Source: Leptothermofonsia sichuanensis E412 (GTDB lineage: Bacteria > Cyanobacteriota > Cyanobacteriia > Leptolyngbyales > Leptolyngbyaceae). From it: 64,000 bases of DNA. Below are positions 16,484 through 25,752 of this stretch, piece by piece (within the stretch, counting starts at the first letter, position 1; every line of letters starts with the position of its first letter). Below the pieces are notes generated by a model. That model ran no database searches, had not been told where the DNA came from, and saw only the letters and a program-made list of their open reading frames with translations. The position numbers and the translations under genes were made by a program. Location: assembly GCF_019891175.1 (NCBI RefSeq), contig NZ_CP072600.1, positions 1,922,001 through 1,986,000 on the forward strand, in the 5' to 3' direction.

Positions 16484-19021
16484 TTGCTGTTAGTCATCCC
16501 TTTGGTCCCCCGGTTGCGATCGCTCCTCCAGCGCATTCAACGGATGGGCGATCGCACCCTGCCCCCGTCCGGGATTGTTTGGGTAGCTGGTCGTTCAATC
16601 GTTCTCTCCAGTGCGATCGTGACCGGGGTGTTGCTAGGCATCCGGTCCCTGGGTGGACTGGAAGCTCTAGAATTATTCGTCCTGGATCGGCTTGTGCAAC
16701 TCCAACCAGATGCGGCCCCTGATGAGCGGTTGCTGGTGGTCACCATCACTGAACAAGACCTGCATCGCCATCGCTGGCCCCTATCTGATCAGATTCTGGC
16801 GCAGGCGTTGAAGCAACTTCAGTCCCACCGTCCCAGAGTCATTGGTTTAGATCTATATCGTGACCTGCCCCATCCGCCGGGAGAGGCTGCCCTGACTGCC
16901 CAACTGCAAGCCAAAAATCTGATTGCCATTACTGAAGTTGTGAGCGGCATTGCTCCCCCTCCTGGTGTAGAGGCGGAGCGAATTGGGTTCAATGATCTGC
17001 CCCTGGACCCGGATGGGGTACTCCGGCGCAATCTGCTTCTGGTTACCACAGAAGATCAAGACTACTACTCCTTTGCATTGCGGGTTAGCCTGACCTATCT
17101 CCACCAGGAGGGTATTTTCTTTCACTATCATCCTGAAGCATTATTTTTAGGATCGAGATCGATTGCTCGTTTAGAACCAACCTCCGGTGGCTATCAGACA
17201 GCCGATACCCGCGGGTATCAAACCTTACTGGACTACCGCTCTCGCAGGGGTGTGGCACGCACCGTTACCCTGACCCAGGTGTTGGACAATCAAATGGACC
17301 CTGGCTGGGTAGGCGACAAAATTGTTCTGATTGGCACGGTTGCTCCCAGCCTGAAAGATCAGGTTTACACCCCCTACAGCGCCAGCCAGCAGGATACCTT
17401 TCAGATGCCCGGGGTGATTATCCATGCCCAGATGATCAGTCAACTTCTGGACATTGCAGCAGGCAAAAACCGATTGTTTCGGTTCTGGCAGCCGTGGGCT
17501 GAACGCTTCTGGCTCTGGACCTGGGCACTCACGGGGGCATTTCTGGCCTGGAAGTTGAGACATCCCGTAGCCTTTGGGGTCGCCGGTCTTGGTTGCCTGC
17601 TGGCAATCGGCGGGACAGGTTGGGTGCTGTTTTCCCACCTGATCTGGATTCCAGTGGCAGAACCTGGGCTGGCATTGATTGGAGCTATGGGTCTGGCAAT
17701 GGCCCATCGACTGCTTTACACCACAACGCGCGATCCCCTCACGGGTTTGCTGAATCGGGCAGCCTTTGGGCGTTCTTTGGGGCGATCGCTGACCCGGCTA
17801 TCCCGGCAACCTTCCTCTACCCTGGGTGTCATGGTTTTGAGCCTGGATCGCTTTCAACTGATCCATAAAAGCCTGGGAGATGCGATCGGGGATCATCTGT
17901 TGTTGCAGGTTATTCGTCGCTGGCGGGCACACCTGCCGCGTTCTGCCCAACTTGCCAGGGTTGGGCAGGAGGAATTTGCCGTTTTCCTTCAACGCAGTGG
18001 GAAGGAAAGCTTGATTGATCTGGCAAAGCAGCTACAGGAGGCGATGACAGAACCATTTTGGATTCGCCAGCAGCCCGTCCTGACAACTGCCAGCATTGGC
18101 ATGGCAGTGACCCAGCCAGAGCATGTCTATACGCCTGAAAACCTGCTGCGGGATGCCCATACGGCCATGTACCGTGCCAGGACAATGGGAACGGATCGTT
18201 ACGCGGTCTTCGCCACTGGAATGTGGTCAGAGACCGTCGCTCAATTCACCCTTGAGAATGACCTGCGCCGGGGCATCGCTGCCCAGGAATTTGTCCTTTA
18301 CTATCAACCGATAGTTTGGCTGAACACGGAAAAAATTGCTGGCTTTGAGGCACTGGTGCGCTGGCAGCACCCTAAAAAAGGATTTATTCCACCCTTCAAC
18401 TTTATTCCACTGGCAGAAGAAACGGGATTGATTATTCCCCTGGGAAACTGGATCTGCCAGACTGCCTGTTGTCAGCTTCATCAGTGGCAACAGCAATTTC
18501 CAGACTATTCCTTGATGATGAGTGTGAACCTGTCAGGTCGTCAGTTTGAACAACCTGACCTGATCGATCAACTGGCTGCCATCTTCCAGGCAACCCAGAT
18601 TCAGGAATCCAGCCTCAAACTCGAAATTACTGAAAGCATGGTAATGGGTGATGTTGGAGCTGCAATTGATTTAATGCTGAGGCTCAAATCGCTTGGCTGC
18701 AAGTTGGGTATGGATGACTTTGGAACAGGCTATTCTTCCCTCAGTCAACTTCGCCGTTTTCCCATCGATACCCTCAAAGTGGATAAATCTTTTGTCCAGA
18801 AGATGGGCGAAAGCCACGAAGACTGGGAGATTGTTCGTATGATTATTTCTCTGGGGCACACGCTGGGTATGGATGTGATTGCGGAAGGGGTGGAGACGCA
18901 GGTGGAGGCGGAGGCATTGCGATCGCTGGGGTGCGAATTTGGTCAGGGATATTTTTGGGCGAAACCATTACCTGCGGTTGAAGCTACGGTGCTTTTAGAA
19001 AAGCAAAGGGAGAGTTGCTGA
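16484..19021 (+). CDS. CHASE2 - degenerate GGDEF - EAL cyclic-di-GMP protein
   Basis: The 845-residue membrane protein has an N-terminal helix (about residues 35-60), an extracytoplasmic CHASE2 sensor (about 60-310), two to three more helices (about 345-410), a GGDEF domain (about 415-580) and an EAL domain (about 590-835). The GGDEF signature reads GQEEF (about residue 494), so diguanylate cyclase activity is doubtful. The EAL domain looks intact: FEALVRW, NLSGRQF, LEITES, DDFGTGYSS, KVDKSF, EGVET and QGYFWAKP are present, so it is probably a c-di-GMP phosphodiesterase. TTG 16484 gives the longest frame; ATG 16544 is an alternative. Likely co-transcribed with the DUF928 gene. Confidence 0.92.
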   Translation: MLLVIPLVPRLRSLLQRIQRMGDRTLPPSGIVWVAGRSIVLSSAIVTGVLLGIRSLGGLEALELFVLDRLVQLQPDAAPDERLLVVTITEQDLHRHRWPLSDQILAQALKQLQSHRPRVIGLDLYRDLPHPPGEAALTAQLQAKNLIAITEVVSGIAPPPGVEAERIGFNDLPLDPDGVLRRNLLLVTTEDQDYYSFALRVSLTYLHQEGIFFHYHPEALFLGSRSIARLEPTSGGYQTADTRGYQTLLDYRSRRGVARTVTLTQVLDNQMDPGWVGDKIVLIGTVAPSLKDQVYTPYSASQQDTFQMPGVIIHAQMISQLLDIAAGKNRLFRFWQPWAERFWLWTWALTGAFLAWKLRHPVAFGVAGLGCLLAIGGTGWVLFSHLIWIPVAEPGLALIGAMGLAMAHRLLYTTTRDPLTGLLNRAAFGRSLGRSLTRLSRQPSSTLGVMVLSLDRFQLIHKSLGDAIGDHLLLQVIRRWRAHLPRSAQLARVGQEEFAVFLQRSGKESLIDLAKQLQEAMTEPFWIRQQPVLTTASIGMAVTQPEHVYTPENLLRDAHTAMYRARTMGTDRYAVFATGMWSETVAQFTLENDLRRGIAAQEFVLYYQPIVWLNTEKIAGFEALVRWQHPKKGFIPPFNFIPLAEETGLIIPLGNWICQTACCQLHQWQQQFPDYSLMMSVNLSGRQFEQPDLIDQLAAIFQATQIQESSLKLEITESMVMGDVGAAIDLMLRLKSLGCKLGMDDFGTGYSSLSQLRRFPIDTLKVDKSFVQKMGESHEDWEIVRMIISLGHTLGMDVIAEGVETQVEAEALRSLGCEFGQGYFWAKPLPAVEATVLLEKQRESC

Positions 19022-19025
19022 AGCC

Positions 19026-19053
19026 GTATGAATTGAACGTCTTCAATTCATAC
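19026..19053 (+). terminator. hairpin after the EAL gene
   Basis: GTATGAATTGAA (19026-19037) pairs perfectly with TTCAATTCATAC (19042-19053) across a 4-nt loop, five bases after the stop codon. There is no T-run. Similar GAATTGAA hairpins follow the genes ending at 19800 and 58285, so this is a recurring 3'-end element. Confidence 0.6.
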
Positions 19054-19215
19054 AACGCTCAATTCATATCCAACGCCAGTCATATCTAACGCCAGCAAGA
19101 ACTGATTCCTGGTGAATGCAGGAGTAGAACCCTGCCCTCATCTAAAGAAGTATTGCCCTATCATAGGCATATCTAGAAATGGAGCGATCGCCTTCAATGG
19201 ATGCGAGGTAACGCT

Positions 19216-19800
19216 ATGTCTGTTGCCATAAAGTTTATGACCCTTGAGGAGTATCTTAACTATGACGATGGCACGGATACCCGCTACGAATTGGTGAATG
19301 GGGAATTGAGCGCGATGCCGACAGATAGCGATCTCAACGATCGCATTGCCACCTTTCTATTTGCTTACTTCCTGCAATTCGGTATTCCTTATTATCGCTT
19401 GAGCATGAAAGCCCAAATTGCGGTGAGTGGTACACGGGCAACGGCACGACAACCTGATTTAATGGTGCTGTCAGAAGAGGCTGCAACAGCCCTGAGTGGG
19501 GCAAACCAGCGTTTAATTACTCACGACATGCCACCACCATTGTTGGTGGTTGAAGTTGTTAGCCCCGATCAGGAAAGTCGGGATTATCGTTATAAACGCA
19601 CTGAATACGCCGGACGACACATTCCCGAATATTGGATTGTAGACCCGATCGCCCAGAAAGTTACCGTGCTGGAATGGGTGGATGGTCTGTACGAGGAGCA
19701 AGTATACCAGGGAGATCAGGCGATCGCGTCGCCCCAGTTTGCAACTTTTAATCTAACGGCGACAACCGTACTCAGGGGAGGATGCGGTGGTGCTGAATAG
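19216..19800 (+). CDS. Uma2-family (DUF820) PD-(D/E)xK nuclease-like protein
   Basis: About 194 residues. The Uma2 fold is a restriction-endonuclease-like domain expanded massively in cyanobacteria; its cellular role is unknown. Seen are [17 protein letters not shown] (the acidic residue of the first motif), [12 protein letters not shown] (catalytic Asp), [23 protein letters not shown] (the ExK-like part), and [10 protein letters not shown]. The frame opens at 19201, but ATG 19216 follows a GAGGT motif at good distance. It is a close paralogue of the gene at 25068: the C-terminal half is nearly identical (about 40 residues around [12 protein letters not shown]), so one arose by duplication or gene conversion. 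Some family members are found inside mobile or defence regions. Confidence 0.88.
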   Translation: MSVAIKFMTLEEYLNYDDGTDTRYELVNGELSAMPTDSDLNDRIATFLFAYFLQFGIPYYRLSMKAQIAVSGTRATARQPDLMVLSEEAATALSGANQRLITHDMPPPLLVVEVVSPDQESRDYRYKRTEYAGRHIPEYWIVDPIAQKVTVLEWVDGLYEEQVYQGDQAIASPQFATFNLTATTVLRGGCGGAE

Positions 19801-19802
19801 TC

Positions 19803-19833
19803 GTCTGAATTGAAACTTCGTTCCAATTCAGAC
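19803..19833 (+). terminator. hairpin after Uma2 gene
   Basis: GTCTGAATTG (19803-19812) pairs with CAATTCAGAC (19824-19833), starting three bases after the stop. Downstream ACAACGTTCAATTCAC matches ACAACGCTCAATTCAT after the hairpin at 19026, so the two regions are related copies. Confidence 0.55.
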
Positions 19834-19957
19834 AACGTTCAATTCACACCCGAAATCAGCAACGCCGGATGCTAAGGAGTAAGGGTTTTATCCTCTGCCA
19901 CTTCACCCCAGAGACCCACTGGCGCAGCCTGCCCAGAGGGCATAGGGCACAAAAACC

Positions 19958-22900
19958 TCACAAGCTATTACCAATCAAAATAAACGGTGCCCAGTAATAG
20001 GGATGGGAAAAATCAGGCGATCGCCCTTGAGTTGTCTTAGTTCCTGGTTCGGCTGCGATCAGGATATCAGAACGCTGGGGGGCATCTTTAGCTGTAAGCT
20101 TGCCTTGCAGTAGTTCCAGTTGCGCTTGCTGGAGGGCGGCGGCCTTAGTCATAGTGCCCTTTGCTAAATGTTTGTAAAACTGCTGCATCAGAAGACTGGT
20201 ACTGGCATCATTCACCAGCCAGAGAGACGCAAGGACAGATTTGGCTCCTCGATGTAGAAAGTAACCACTGATGCCAGAGATTTCAGTACCATCCTGGGCA
20301 GACCCACTCAACCCGGTTTCGCAGGCACTCAGAACGACGAGATGGGTGGAGTGGAGTTGGTTGAGGCTGGCAATTTCTGTAATGGGGAGGCGGTTGCCGT
20401 TGCCCAACAGTAAAAAAGACTCCGTAATGCTTCTGGGGTTAAAACTACCATGCGTGGCAATGTGCAGCACACGGAAGAATGCAATATTTTCGCGCAGAGT
20501 ATCAGCCGTAAACGCTTCATCCAGACGAATCTTACCGGGATAGATCCCTTGATTATTGCCGTCTTGAACGATCGCGTTAAGTTCAGCCGGGACGTTGGGG
20601 AGTGGGGCAAAGGTTGAAAAGGCTTTAGATGTCCCCAGCGCCAGGACAGTTGGCAATTCCCCGTTGGGAGAGAAGCGATCGCTCATGTCGTTCTCGGTCG
20701 TGATCATGTTGGACAGTGCATAGCGTTGTGCCAGATATTGGTTCCCATCATGCAAAGCGGCAACTGGGATGTAGCGGGTAACATGATCGAGCGAGAAAAT
20801 CAGAGCTTGCTTAGGATTGTTCGTTAGTTCGGTTTGCAGAGGGGGTGGAACTAACCAGTTGTAGAGTTGAGTGCTAGTGGTTTTGAGCGCATCTAAGTTG
20901 CTGAAGGGTGACCCAATTTGTTGGCGTAATTTTTGCACCGTTGCAGTCAATTGGGCTTGCGTGACATTGGGAACAACGATCGCAGTGCTGTTGCCCTGAG
21001 CATCAGTCCACACGACCCAGAACTTATCACCAACTACCAGATTTTGGATCAGGAGTGCCTCCGGTTTTGCCTTGAGAATGGCTTGGGGATTCCCAAATTC
21101 ACTGAGAATTTTGTTGCTTTCCTGAGTGATGCGATCTCGGTTGCGCGTCAGGGATTGGCTGAGGGCGAGCAGGGTCTCCAGAGTCAAGGATTTCTCGGTA
21201 ACTTGCTCTTCAAATGCCTGGAGTGTTTTGGCTTCGAGGGGATGGAAAGGAAGTTGAACTGGTGATGAATCCGTGTCTTCACTACCATAACTACGAACTT
21301 CTTGAACTTTTAAGAGTTCTAAAATTGATTGAGCTTCCCGAATACGACCCTGAGTCAACAGTAAGTCAGCTAGATTGCGATAGGTTCCAGCTATGGAACT
21401 TGTATAAATCTCTTGTAAGTCTCTTGGCAGTTTCTTAATTTCTTGGCGAATAGATTCACTGACATTGACAGATTGCTTGTAAAAAACGATGGATAACTCA
21501 GGTTGGTTTTGTTTTTGTAACGTTGCGCCGATATAGCTCAACGCAATGCGTTCTCCATCACGATTTTTGATTTGACGTGCCATTTCCAACCCTGACTTGT
21601 GCAGGTCAATCGCTTTGGCATAGTCCCCAATTGCCAGGTAGGCATTGCCCAGTGATCCTAAGGTTTTTGCCTGCCCACGCCGATCATTCACCGCTTGAGC
21701 AATTTCTAGACTGGCCTGGTAATATCGGATGGCTTCTGGATACTTGCCCTGAGCGACGTAAGCATTGCCAAGGTATCCAAGCGACTTTCCCTCTCCCCGG
21801 CGATCGCTAATTTCCTGGGCAGTCTCTAAACTCGCCTGGTGATATTTGATTGCCTCTTGATAGTCGCCCTGGTCATGATAGGCATTGCCCAGATAACCCA
21901 GTGACTTGGCTTTGCCCAAGCGATCATTAAGCTGAATCGCAATTTCCAGGCTTTGCTTGTAGTACTCGATCGCTTTGGGATAGTTTCCCAATGACCGATA
22001 CACCAGTCCCAAAAATCCCAGAGATTGTCCCTGACCTCGTGTTTCTTTAATCGCACGAGTAATCGCTAAACGCTGCTCATGAAATTCAATCGCTTTGGCA
22101 TAGTTTCCTTGTGCTCGATAGGCATTCCCCAGGTTTCCCATCGCATTCCCTTCACCCTGGCGATCGCCAATCTCCTGGGCAATTGCTAACCGTTGCTCAT
22201 GGTGTTTGATGGCTTGTGTATAGTTGCCCTGAGCGTAATAGTTCATCCCCAGGTTACCCAATGCTGACCCTTCGCCGCGGCGATCGCCAATCTTGCGGGT
22301 TATCTCCAGACTCAATTGGTGGTACTCCATCGCTCTTGCCGAGTCTCCCCGCGTGCGATAGGCAACCCCCAGATTAATCAAAGATTCGCCTTCTCCCCGC
22401 TGATCGCCAATCTCCTGCGCGATTGCTAAACTCTTGCGATGAGATTCGATTGCCCGATCATATCGCCCCAGTGCTTCGTAGGCTTTACCCAAATTTCGCA
22501 GGGCGATCGCTTCTCCCCGGCGATCTCGAACCTCCCAGGCAATCTGCAAACTCTGAGTGTAGAGGGCGATTGCCTGGTCTGTGTTGCCCAATGAAAGATA
22601 GGCAACCCCCATATCACTGAGTACCCGTCCTTCCTCTAGTCGATCCTGGGTTTCCCGTTTGATGGCTAAACTCTGTTCATGGAGAGAAATTGCTTTGGTG
22701 TAATCGCCAAACACCAGGTAAGCCGTCCCTAAACTGCCCAGTGCCCGGCCTTCAAGCCGACGGTTTTTGAGGTCGCGGGCGATCGCCAGGCTTTGTTCGT
22801 AATAGCGGATGGCGTTCTCATACTGAGCCAAAGACTCGTACACGGTACCCAGCCCAAGCAATGCCTCAGCCACCCCATGCTGATTGGTCAGTTGTTGATA

Positions 22901-23356
22901 TATTGATCGCGCCTGCTCATAGTAGCGCATGGCTTGCTCATACCGGGCAAGTACCTCATAGCTATGCCCCAGGCTCATCAGTGCCTCTGCTTCACTATCG
23001 CGGGCATTTGCCTGCTGAAAAATCCTGAGGGCTTGTTGGTAGTACGCGATCGCGGGTTCATACTCAGATAAGTCTTGATACACACGCCCAAGAGCAATAA
23101 GTGTATTTGCTTCACCCTGATCGTCTTTCAGTACTTGATAACTTTGCAGTGCCTTTTGCAAAGTTTGTTTCGCCGCCTCAAACTGTCCAGATCGAGTTTG
23201 CTGAGTGCCATTTTGCAACAGTTTATCAGCATCTGACTTACGCGAGGTTATTGGTTGCGGCGTTGCATGAGCTATGCAGGATGATTCTACTTTAGGGATC
23301 AATTCAAACAGCCCTGCAAGTAGTCCAGCTAAAATAATCAATCTTCCATACCGCAT
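19958..23356 (-). CDS. TPR-repeat CHAT-domain (caspase-like) protein
   Basis: The 1132-residue product has a signal/anchor segment (about residues 5-30), some fifteen tetratricopeptide repeats at 40-residue spacing (about 45-640, mostly of the NLGxAYxxxGxYxxAIxxHxQ type), a linker, and a C-terminal CHAT domain (about 800-1130). CHAT is a clan CD peptidase-like fold. The expected dyad is visible: His in HIATHGSF (about residue 964) and Cys in LSACETG (about 1010). HetF of heterocyst formers and the Craspase subunit TPR-CHAT are known relatives. The TPR stack probably binds a partner that controls the protease. It belongs to an island with an orthocaspase and Uma2 nucleases. The native substrate is unknown. 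Confidence 0.93.
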   Translation of the reverse strand: MRYGRLIILAGLLAGLFELIPKVESSCIAHATPQPITSRKSDADKLLQNGTQQTRSGQFEAAKQTLQKALQSYQVLKDDQGEANTLIALGRVYQDLSEYEPAIAYYQQALRIFQQANARDSEAEALMSLGHSYEVLARYEQAMRYYEQARSIYQQLTNQHGVAEALLGLGTVYESLAQYENAIRYYEQSLAIARDLKNRRLEGRALGSLGTAYLVFGDYTKAISLHEQSLAIKRETQDRLEEGRVLSDMGVAYLSLGNTDQAIALYTQSLQIAWEVRDRRGEAIALRNLGKAYEALGRYDRAIESHRKSLAIAQEIGDQRGEGESLINLGVAYRTRGDSARAMEYHQLSLEITRKIGDRRGEGSALGNLGMNYYAQGNYTQAIKHHEQRLAIAQEIGDRQGEGNAMGNLGNAYRAQGNYAKAIEFHEQRLAITRAIKETRGQGQSLGFLGLVYRSLGNYPKAIEYYKQSLEIAIQLNDRLGKAKSLGYLGNAYHDQGDYQEAIKYHQASLETAQEISDRRGEGKSLGYLGNAYVAQGKYPEAIRYYQASLEIAQAVNDRRGQAKTLGSLGNAYLAIGDYAKAIDLHKSGLEMARQIKNRDGERIALSYIGATLQKQNQPELSIVFYKQSVNVSESIRQEIKKLPRDLQEIYTSSIAGTYRNLADLLLTQGRIREAQSILELLKVQEVRSYGSEDTDSSPVQLPFHPLEAKTLQAFEEQVTEKSLTLETLLALSQSLTRNRDRITQESNKILSEFGNPQAILKAKPEALLIQNLVVGDKFWVVWTDAQGNSTAIVVPNVTQAQLTATVQKLRQQIGSPFSNLDALKTTSTQLYNWLVPPPLQTELTNNPKQALIFSLDHVTRYIPVAALHDGNQYLAQRYALSNMITTENDMSDRFSPNGELPTVLALGTSKAFSTFAPLPNVPAELNAIVQDGNNQGIYPGKIRLDEAFTADTLRENIAFFRVLHIATHGSFNPRSITESFLLLGNGNRLPITEIASLNQLHSTHLVVLSACETGLSGSAQDGTEISGISGYFLHRGAKSVLASLWLVNDASTSLLMQQFYKHLAKGTMTKAAALQQAQLELLQGKLTAKDAPQRSDILIAAEPGTKTTQGRSPDFSHPYYWAPFILIGNSL

Positions 23357-23670
23357 CTACTTTCCTCAAACTCACAATACCTAACAGGCTGTCCCTCCAG
23401 TGGGATTGAGCATATGCACTTTTATTATTTCTACTCACCATGAAAATTATCACCCTGATCTAGCAGCGACGGCTCTGGTTCATTGAATCTTTTTCTTTGG
23501 CATTGCTGAATCACCACTTGAGAACTGGTTCTCAATCAGAGAAACGCAGGTTTATCGAATCTTTATGTAATGTCAGCCAGAGTCATCGTGACAATTTTAG
23601 AAGAATCGACCCCGCGATCGCAGCGCCGAACAGCCGATCCAGGGATCGCAGGCAACCCCACAGGTTGATG
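23357..23670. other. intergenic stretch, no gene seen
   Basis: About 314 bp between the TPR-CHAT gene and the truncated TPR gene, both read leftward. It should contain the promoter of the CHAT gene. The part next to 23671 could be decayed sequence of the truncated TPR gene, but no residual CHAT motif was found. Confidence 0.4.
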
Positions 23671-24300
23671 TTAATTATCCGATAACTCACCAAACTGCTG
23701 CCGATAGCGGTCTAGCAAAGCCTCCGCCGCCATTGCCCGACGATAGTGTGTGCGCCACGTTTGGGTATAGGATTTTTGCAGGGAGCGGGCCATTCGGCAG
23801 GATATTTGCCGAATGGTTTCCCGTACATTCACCGACTGCTTGTAGAAGACAATCGCCAGTTCCGGTTGCTGCTGCTGTTGCAAGACAAAGCCAATGTTGC
23901 TGAGCGCAATCCCTTCCCCCTGGCGGTCGTTGATTTCCCGCGCGATGGCTAAGCTTTGTTCGTAAAACTCGATCGCTTTGCCATAGTTGCCCAGCGATAA
24001 GTAAGCAAGGCCCAGGTTGCCCAGGGCGGCTTCTTCCCCCTGGCGGTCCTTGATGGCTCGATAAATGTCTAGCGCCTGCTGCCAGGATTGCAACGCGGCG
24101 GTAAACTGGCTGGTTTGATACTGCTGAATGCCCTGTTGCAGTAGGCGATCCGCTGCTGTTTTGCGGGCATCTACCGTCTCGGCGGCGGGGGACAGCAAAG
24201 GGGGAAGAGGGAGAAGGGAGAAGGGAAAAGGGAAAAGGGAAGTGAGGACAAGCAGCGGGGTTGCTGCAGAGAGGCTCAGGATCAGTAGGCGCGGACGCAT
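23671..24300 (-). CDS. short TPR protein, probably a truncated TPR-CHAT relative
   Basis: The 209 residues hold a signal-like N-terminus, three to four TPRs (about residues 45-165) and then the segment VFYKQSVNVRETIRQ, which matches VFYKQSVNVSESIRQ just before the CHAT linker in the neighbouring 1132-residue protein. After that point the sequence diverges (SCRMARSLQKSYTQ) and stops, with no CHAT domain. The comparison segment VAHTYR is partly visible in the other frame at about 23745-23760, so small compensating indels are likely. The hydrophobic N-terminus (LFPFPFSLLPLPPLL) comes from a purine/pyrimidine low-complexity tract at about 24195-24245. It is probably a degenerating paralogue; it might still bind partners through its TPRs. 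Confidence 0.65.
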   Translation of the reverse strand: MRPRLLILSLSAATPLLVLTSLFPFPFSLLPLPPLLSPAAETVDARKTAADRLLQQGIQQYQTSQFTAALQSWQQALDIYRAIKDRQGEEAALGNLGLAYLSLGNYGKAIEFYEQSLAIAREINDRQGEGIALSNIGFVLQQQQQPELAIVFYKQSVNVRETIRQISCRMARSLQKSYTQTWRTHYRRAMAAEALLDRYRQQFGELSDN

Positions 24301-24472
24301 TATGTAGGAATCCTCCAGGGGCAGAGAAACTCAACAACAATTTATCACGCTGGCCCGTTTGAGGTTATGCAGTGTTGAGGGGTATAGCCAGTAGCCACCA
24401 CACCAGCCACTGGCTAATAGCCACCAGCTACCAGCCAGATACAATAAAACCAGGATTCCTGCTGGAGGCGAT

Positions 24473-25039
24473 ATGGCCCAACCCACAACCGAGTCACTAC
24501 GCTGGACGATCGCCGATCTGGATCTGCTTCCAGACAACGGTACTCGTTACGAAATTATTGATGGTGAACTGTTCATGACTCGTGCCCCTCGCTGGAAGCA
24601 TCAAAAAGTGGCAAACAACATTTGTGCCGCACTTAACAATTGTTCTGAACTGGCAACCTTGGGAGAAGCGACCACAACTCCAGGAATTGTCTTTTCTGAA
24701 ACGGATAACGTAATTCCTGATGTCGTTTGGGCAAGTTATACCCGGTTAGAGACTTTACTGGATGAAGCAGAACATTTGACTGGGGCACCAGAGTTAATTG
24801 TGGAGGTGCTGTCCCCTGGAGCAGACAATGAGCGGCGCGACAGAGAAGTGAAGCTGAAACTCTATACATTACAGGGCGTTCAGGAATACTGGATTGTCAA
24901 CCCACGGTTACAGCAAGTCCAGATTTTTCGACGGCAACGGGCTATCTTAGAACTGGTCGCAACTCTGCTCATAGCCGATGAAATCACCTCTCCCCTGCTT
25001 CCTGGATTCAGTTGTCCCGTTGCTGCATTTTTCCATTAG
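24473..25039 (+). CDS. Uma2-family (DUF820) nuclease-like protein
   Basis: The 188-residue Uma2 protein is of a different branch from its two neighbours. It begins MAQPTTESLRWTIADLDLLPDNG and carries TRYEIIDGELFM, an IPDVVW block with the catalytic Asp, ELIVEVLSPGADNERRDREVKLKLY with the Glu and Lys of the nuclease core, and VQEYWIVNP. All core acidic and basic residues appear to be present. The ATG at 24473 is preceded by GGAGGCGAT, giving a credible ribosome site. It is followed 28 bp later by another Uma2 gene, so the two could be co-transcribed. Confidence 0.88.
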   Translation: MAQPTTESLRWTIADLDLLPDNGTRYEIIDGELFMTRAPRWKHQKVANNICAALNNCSELATLGEATTTPGIVFSETDNVIPDVVWASYTRLETLLDEAEHLTGAPELIVEVLSPGADNERRDREVKLKLYTLQGVQEYWIVNPRLQQVQIFRRQRAILELVATLLIADEITSPLLPGFSCPVAAFFH

Positions 25040-25067
25040 TCGTTCATTCCAGCCATGAGTAGGAGCT

Positions 25068-25640
25068 ATGTCGGTCACTACCAAACCCATGACTCTTGAG
25101 GAATACCTGAATCATGACGACGGCACCGATACCCGCTACGAACTGGTGAACGGGGAACTGATTGCCATGCCGCCAGAGAGCCGACTAAACGTTAAAATTG
25201 CTATCTTTCTGCTGACTCAATTTGTCAAACTGGGTATTCCTGAAGACCAGATTGCTATGAAGACTCAGATTGCTGTGAGTGGATTACGGGCTACGGCACG
25301 GGAACCGGACTTGATGGTGCTATCTGAAGAAGCGGCGATCGCCCTGGAGGGAGCACCACAATCCCTGATCACCCATGACATGCCACCCCCGCTGCTGGTG
25401 GTTGAAGTCGTGAGTCCAAATCAGGAAAGTCGGGATTACCGCTATAAACGCACTGAATACGCCGGACGGCACATCCCAGAGTATTGGATTGTAGACCCGA
25501 TCGCCCAGAAAGTTACCATCCTGGAATGGGTGGATGGCATGTATGAAGAGCAAGTTTTCCAGGGCAATGATGCAATTGCTTCGCCCCAATTTCCAGCACT
25601 GGAACTGACGGCTGTTCAGGTATTAAGTGCAGGACGTTGA
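25068..25640 (+). CDS. Uma2-family (DUF820) nuclease-like protein, paralogue of 19216-19800
   Basis: The 190-residue product has the same motif set as the gene at 19216: [62 protein letters not shown]. The N-terminal thirds differ more than the rest. AGGAG at 25061-25065 lies directly before ATG 25068 at a short distance. The three Uma2 genes flank and separate the TPR-CHAT and caspase genes, all on the strand opposite to those. Confidence 0.88.
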   Translation: MSVTTKPMTLEEYLNHDDGTDTRYELVNGELIAMPPESRLNVKIAIFLLTQFVKLGIPEDQIAMKTQIAVSGLRATAREPDLMVLSEEAAIALEGAPQSLITHDMPPPLLVVEVVSPNQESRDYRYKRTEYAGRHIPEYWIVDPIAQKVTILEWVDGMYEEQVFQGNDAIASPQFPALELTAVQVLSAGR

Positions 25641-25752
25641 TTTTTTGTCCATAGAACCGACACAAACTTCGGAGGGTTTAATCAGGCAGCCAGCATCCAA
25701 CCAGGGTCGTGGCTCACACCTGCAAAGTAGCAAGAGAGAATGCCGCAGCTTG

